Shown: piece after piece, positions 61,301 through 64,000 of the stretch
Numbering within the stretch: the first letter of the stretch is position 1
Layout: every line of letters begins with the position of its first letter
Origin: Pithys albifrons albifrons
Lineage: Eukaryota > Chordata > Aves > Passeriformes > Thamnophilidae
Length of the DNA: 64,000 nucleotides
Direction: 5' to 3'
Assembly (NCBI RefSeq): GCF_047495875.1
Contig: NC_092463.1
Location: forward strand, 8,140,622 to 8,204,621
Made by a program: the position numbers and the translations under genes
Notes under the pieces: generated by a model
Databases searched by the model: none
What the model was told of the DNA's origin: nothing
What the model saw: the letters and a program-made list of their open reading frames with translations, nothing else

Positions 61301-61872
61301 ATAGAACTGAGAGTTAATGCCGAAATATTAGGTAGATGCATCTGTTTTAAAGGAAGGGTCTAATTTTAAGTCTTTAAATTATTGGTCAACTTGTCTGCTG
61401 TGGTTTGGCAGGCAGGGGAGAGGAATAGAGCAGTCCCTTCCTGCACGTGACATACGATCCCCAGGAAAAGCTCCCATACATCAAAGCAGCCCCCACAAGC
61501 TCGTGGGATCCACCATGCACATCTCCAGAGGAAGGGCTGGTTCCCTGCCTCTCTGACACCACTGCCCATGCTCCCTTGGCTGTGTGATGCTGCACACGTG
61601 GCCATGGCAGATCTCGTCCTCTCTGCTGCCAAAGCAGCACATGGAGTTTCTGCTCCACACACACCACAGCAGATTTGCCTTAGCTAAAATGTGAGAGAGT
61701 GCTCAGCAGCCAAAATTACACCCAGAGGTAAATCTGAAAAGGACACACACTGGGCTGCCTCTTCAGCTGGCATGTGTTGGTGTAGTCCCACAGCTTACCT
61801 TTTGGGTGATGTCACTTTTCACCAGATGAGGGAATGGCACATCATAATCCAATTTACAGCTATGCATTAACC
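58331..61872. other. Unassigned single-copy DNA
   Basis: No gene or repeat family recognised. Overlapping minus-strand frames at 61366-61667 share the same bases and have no domain. Confidence 0.5.
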
Positions 61873-62225
61873 CACAGAATGATAGAATAGTTTGTGTTGG
61901 AAGGGACATTAAAGATCACCTAGTTCCAACCCCTGCCATGGGCAGTAAATATTCCACTAGATCAGGTTGCTCAAAGCCCCATCCAGCCTGGCCTTGAACA
62001 CTTTCAGGAATGGGGCATCCACAACTTCTCTGGCAACCTGTTGCAATTCCTCACCACCCTCACAGTCAGTAATTTTTTCCTAATATATAATCAAAACCTG
62101 TCCTCTCTCAACTTAAAGCCATTATCCCTTGTCCTGTCACTATGTGTCCTTGTAAAAAGTCCCTCTCCAGCTCTCTCACTGACCCTTTAGGGACTGGAAA
62201 GTGGTATAAAGTCTCCCCAGGAGAC
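61873..62225 (-). mobile_element. CR1 LINE fragment, 3' UTR and end of ORF2 region, antisense
   Basis: The plus strand begins 'CACAGAATGATAGAATAGTT' (inverted tail), then 'TGTTGGAAGGGACATTAAAG', 'GATCACCTAGTTCCAACCCC', 'TGCCATGGGCAG', 'CAGGTTGCTCAAAGCCCCAT', 'CCTGGCCTTGAACACTTTCA', 'GGGGCATCCACAACTTCTCT', 'CCCTTGTCCTGTCACTATGT' and 'AAAAAGTCCCTCTCCAGCTC', to 'TAAAGTCTCCCCAGGAGAC'. It is about 350 bp of CR1 3' region, well preserved, 5'-truncated, with its 3' terminus at 61873. Similarity to the sense copy at 45498 (reverse complement) is obvious, so the two belong to the same or closely related subfamilies. Confidence 0.96.
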
Positions 62226-63793
62226 AATATATTATTGTGGCTCTTGTGACCACGGTCCATATTAGAGTCCCTGAGTCACCTTGATTTCCATCAAGCAGCG
62301 TGTTCGAAGCAAGAAGCTCTGAATGTTATTTTCTGTCCCACAGTGATATTTTCAGCTGCAGGCTTGTGAGGTGGTCCCCAGTTATCCACAGACTGCTTCC
62401 CTTTTAAGGGAATCATATCACACCTCCCAGTAAGGGATTCAGTCTTGTTATCCATGTGAAAGTGTAAATGAGCATATAGAAAGGTAAGAATAAGGGCCGA
62501 TATGTTAATTGCATATCTGCAAGATGTTTAAGAGAAAAGACATTGAACTTTGGGTTGGTATTCCTATATAAAAATAGATTATAATATCATGCAATCAATA
62601 AAAAAACCCCAGACCAAAACAACAACAAAAAAACATCTAGAGGAAATGAATACAAATACAAAGCTCTATACAGTGGTTTGTAATGGATCTGACAATCCAG
62701 TGGCTACTTCAGTAGCATAAACACACATTCCAAGATGCACTATGTATATTGTACATGTTCAAATATTTAGTAACTACATTGCTATAAACAGCGTTTTGAT
62801 CTCAAAGTGCACCATATTTTAAAACCTGCTGTACTCCAGGAAGAATTATATTCTCTGGTATCTTTAATAAAAGCCACAATCTGTGATGCTCTTGATGTGC
62901 ATAGACTACATAGTATGATGACATTCTTCAAGAGGCCTTTAATGAATTAATGCCTCTCCAAATGGTTTTAAGCTTACAAAAGAAGATGTGTACATGATCC
63001 TAAACCATTTGGAGCCATTTTATTCAGTGCCTATTGATTTTAGTGCCAGTAAACCTCCCTGCTGCCTGCCTCTGATGAGTATTACATTATATCCTGCATA
63101 GCACACAACAGGATTTAGCGGTGCCAAAAATGTAATTTCAGCACAAAATCCAGAAGTCATTATGACATTAACTCTCCTTTTTCTTTCAAACTTTAGGTAC
63201 CTGAGGATCAAACTTCTGAAGAAACTGGAGCTATTTCTCTGAAGTGAATTCAGAGAACTTACTTCTCAATCTTTATACTAATCTCAGGGGCTGAAATGGT
63301 CTTAAAAATAAGAAACTGCAAAGTTAATATGTTTTTTTTCCCTCATACAACCTTTATATTGATTCATTACTTTAATACTGGTAATGGCAGAAAAGGTTGA
63401 TTGTCTCTGGGCTTGGTATTTGTCTTTATTAAGAAGTTCTCTGTCTTCTCCCCTCAAGGCATGTCAGGCAAGATGCTCTGGTCAATAAGGTCAGAAATGG
63501 TCCCACGACCATGCACAGAAGTACATGTTCACTTGGAGTCTTCAAGTAGAGAGCATAGTGCACTGATGACTTGACAGTCTGAAATATTCTGCCTTGCACG
63601 AGGTCCTTGGGGGAATATTGATGGCCACAATACTGCACTGATGTTGCAGACATGTGATTCTGTAACCAGCTGCAGATACAGACCCAAAATGTTCTGATTC
63701 CTTAACATGATGAACAGATGATAAAATCAGTCAAGCCCAAGTGTCAGAGAAAGGAACCTTGGATGTTTTCATTAAATTTAGTTTCATTCTGTA
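62226..63793. other. Unassigned AT-rich DNA
   Basis: No gene or repeat recognised. An A/C-rich patch lies near 62598-62636. Frames are short and domain-free. Confidence 0.5.
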
Positions 63794-63895
63794 TTTCCCT
63801 TTCCTCTCCTCTCCTCTCCTCTCCTCTCCTCTCCTCTCCTCTCCTCTCCTCTCCTCTCCTCTCCTCTCCTCTCCTCTCCTCTCCTCTCCTCTCCC
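63794..63895 (+). repeat. (CTCCT)17 pentanucleotide array
   Basis: A TTTCCCTTTCCT lead-in (from 63794) is followed by 17 perfect CTCCT units at 63806-63890, then a CTCCC junction (63891-63895). Pure pyrimidine on the plus strand, with no visible interruption. Confidence 0.96.
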
Positions 63896-64000
63896 TTTCC
63901 TTTCCTTTCCTTTCCTTTCCTTTCCTTTCCTTTCCTTTCCTTTCCTTTCCTTTCCTTTCCTTTCCTTTCCTTTCCTTTCCTTTCCTTTCCTTTCCCTTTC
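63896..64000 (+). repeat. (TTTCC)20 pentanucleotide array, runs off the window
   Basis: Twenty perfect TTTCC units at 63896-63995, then CTTTC at the window end, so the true right boundary is unknown. It is adjacent to and evidently derived from the same pentamer lineage as the CTCCT block (one C/T difference per unit), giving a compound polypyrimidine tract of at least 200 bp. Confidence 0.96.

Overview
The window looks like gene-poor nuclear DNA from a bird. No bacterial, phage or plasmid gene organisation is visible, and no convincing protein-coding exon could be identified. The evidence for a bird is the repeat content: many CR1 LINE fragments (several keep the typical avian CR1 3' end, with 'TTCCAAC' followed by an ATTCTRTG-type tail), avian-type endogenous retrovirus LTRs, one old amniote-wide CR1 3' UTR fragment, and long pyrimidine microsatellites. 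There are no Alu, L1 or B1-type repeats. The exact bird lineage cannot be fixed from the sequence alone.

Layout. 1-13.6 kb is mostly unannotatable single-copy DNA, with one MIR-like SINE relic (about 10.4 kb) and a possible LTR-like stretch (about 2.9-3.3 kb). 13.6-26 kb carries scattered CR1 pieces, an (ATCT)n microsatellite at 14.4 kb, and the most informative LINE copy in the window at 22.9-24.3 kb. That copy is an antisense CR1 in which ORF1 (coiled coil plus esterase-like domain) is joined directly to the C-terminal part of the ORF2 reverse transcriptase. 26-38 kb is a long quiet stretch. 38-43.3 kb has two CR1 ends.

43.3-51.6 kb is the liveliest part. It holds a 5S rRNA-like sequence with a near-intact internal control region and a CpG-dense downstream flank, two related LTR copies in the same orientation about 6.1 kb apart, a 3' CR1 fragment, a perfect (TTCC) array of 142 units (568 bp), and a 534-bp solo LTR with an exact 5-bp target-site duplication. 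51.6-61.8 kb is again unannotatable apart from a GC-rich patch at 57.9-58.3 kb. 61.9-62.2 kb is a good antisense CR1, and the window ends inside a compound pentanucleotide array, (CTCCT)17 then (TTTCC)20.

Open reading frames of 60-290 codons occur on both strands, but almost all behave as chance frames: no recognisable domain, overlapping frames on the opposite strand, or translation of a microsatellite. The few frames with a real explanation are LINE relics. There is no operon or pathway here, and I found no convincing undescribed system. The best leads are the 5S-like locus, the 142-unit tetranucleotide array, the internally deleted CR1 and the paired LTRs. Family assignments rest on recognition by eye; no database search was run.
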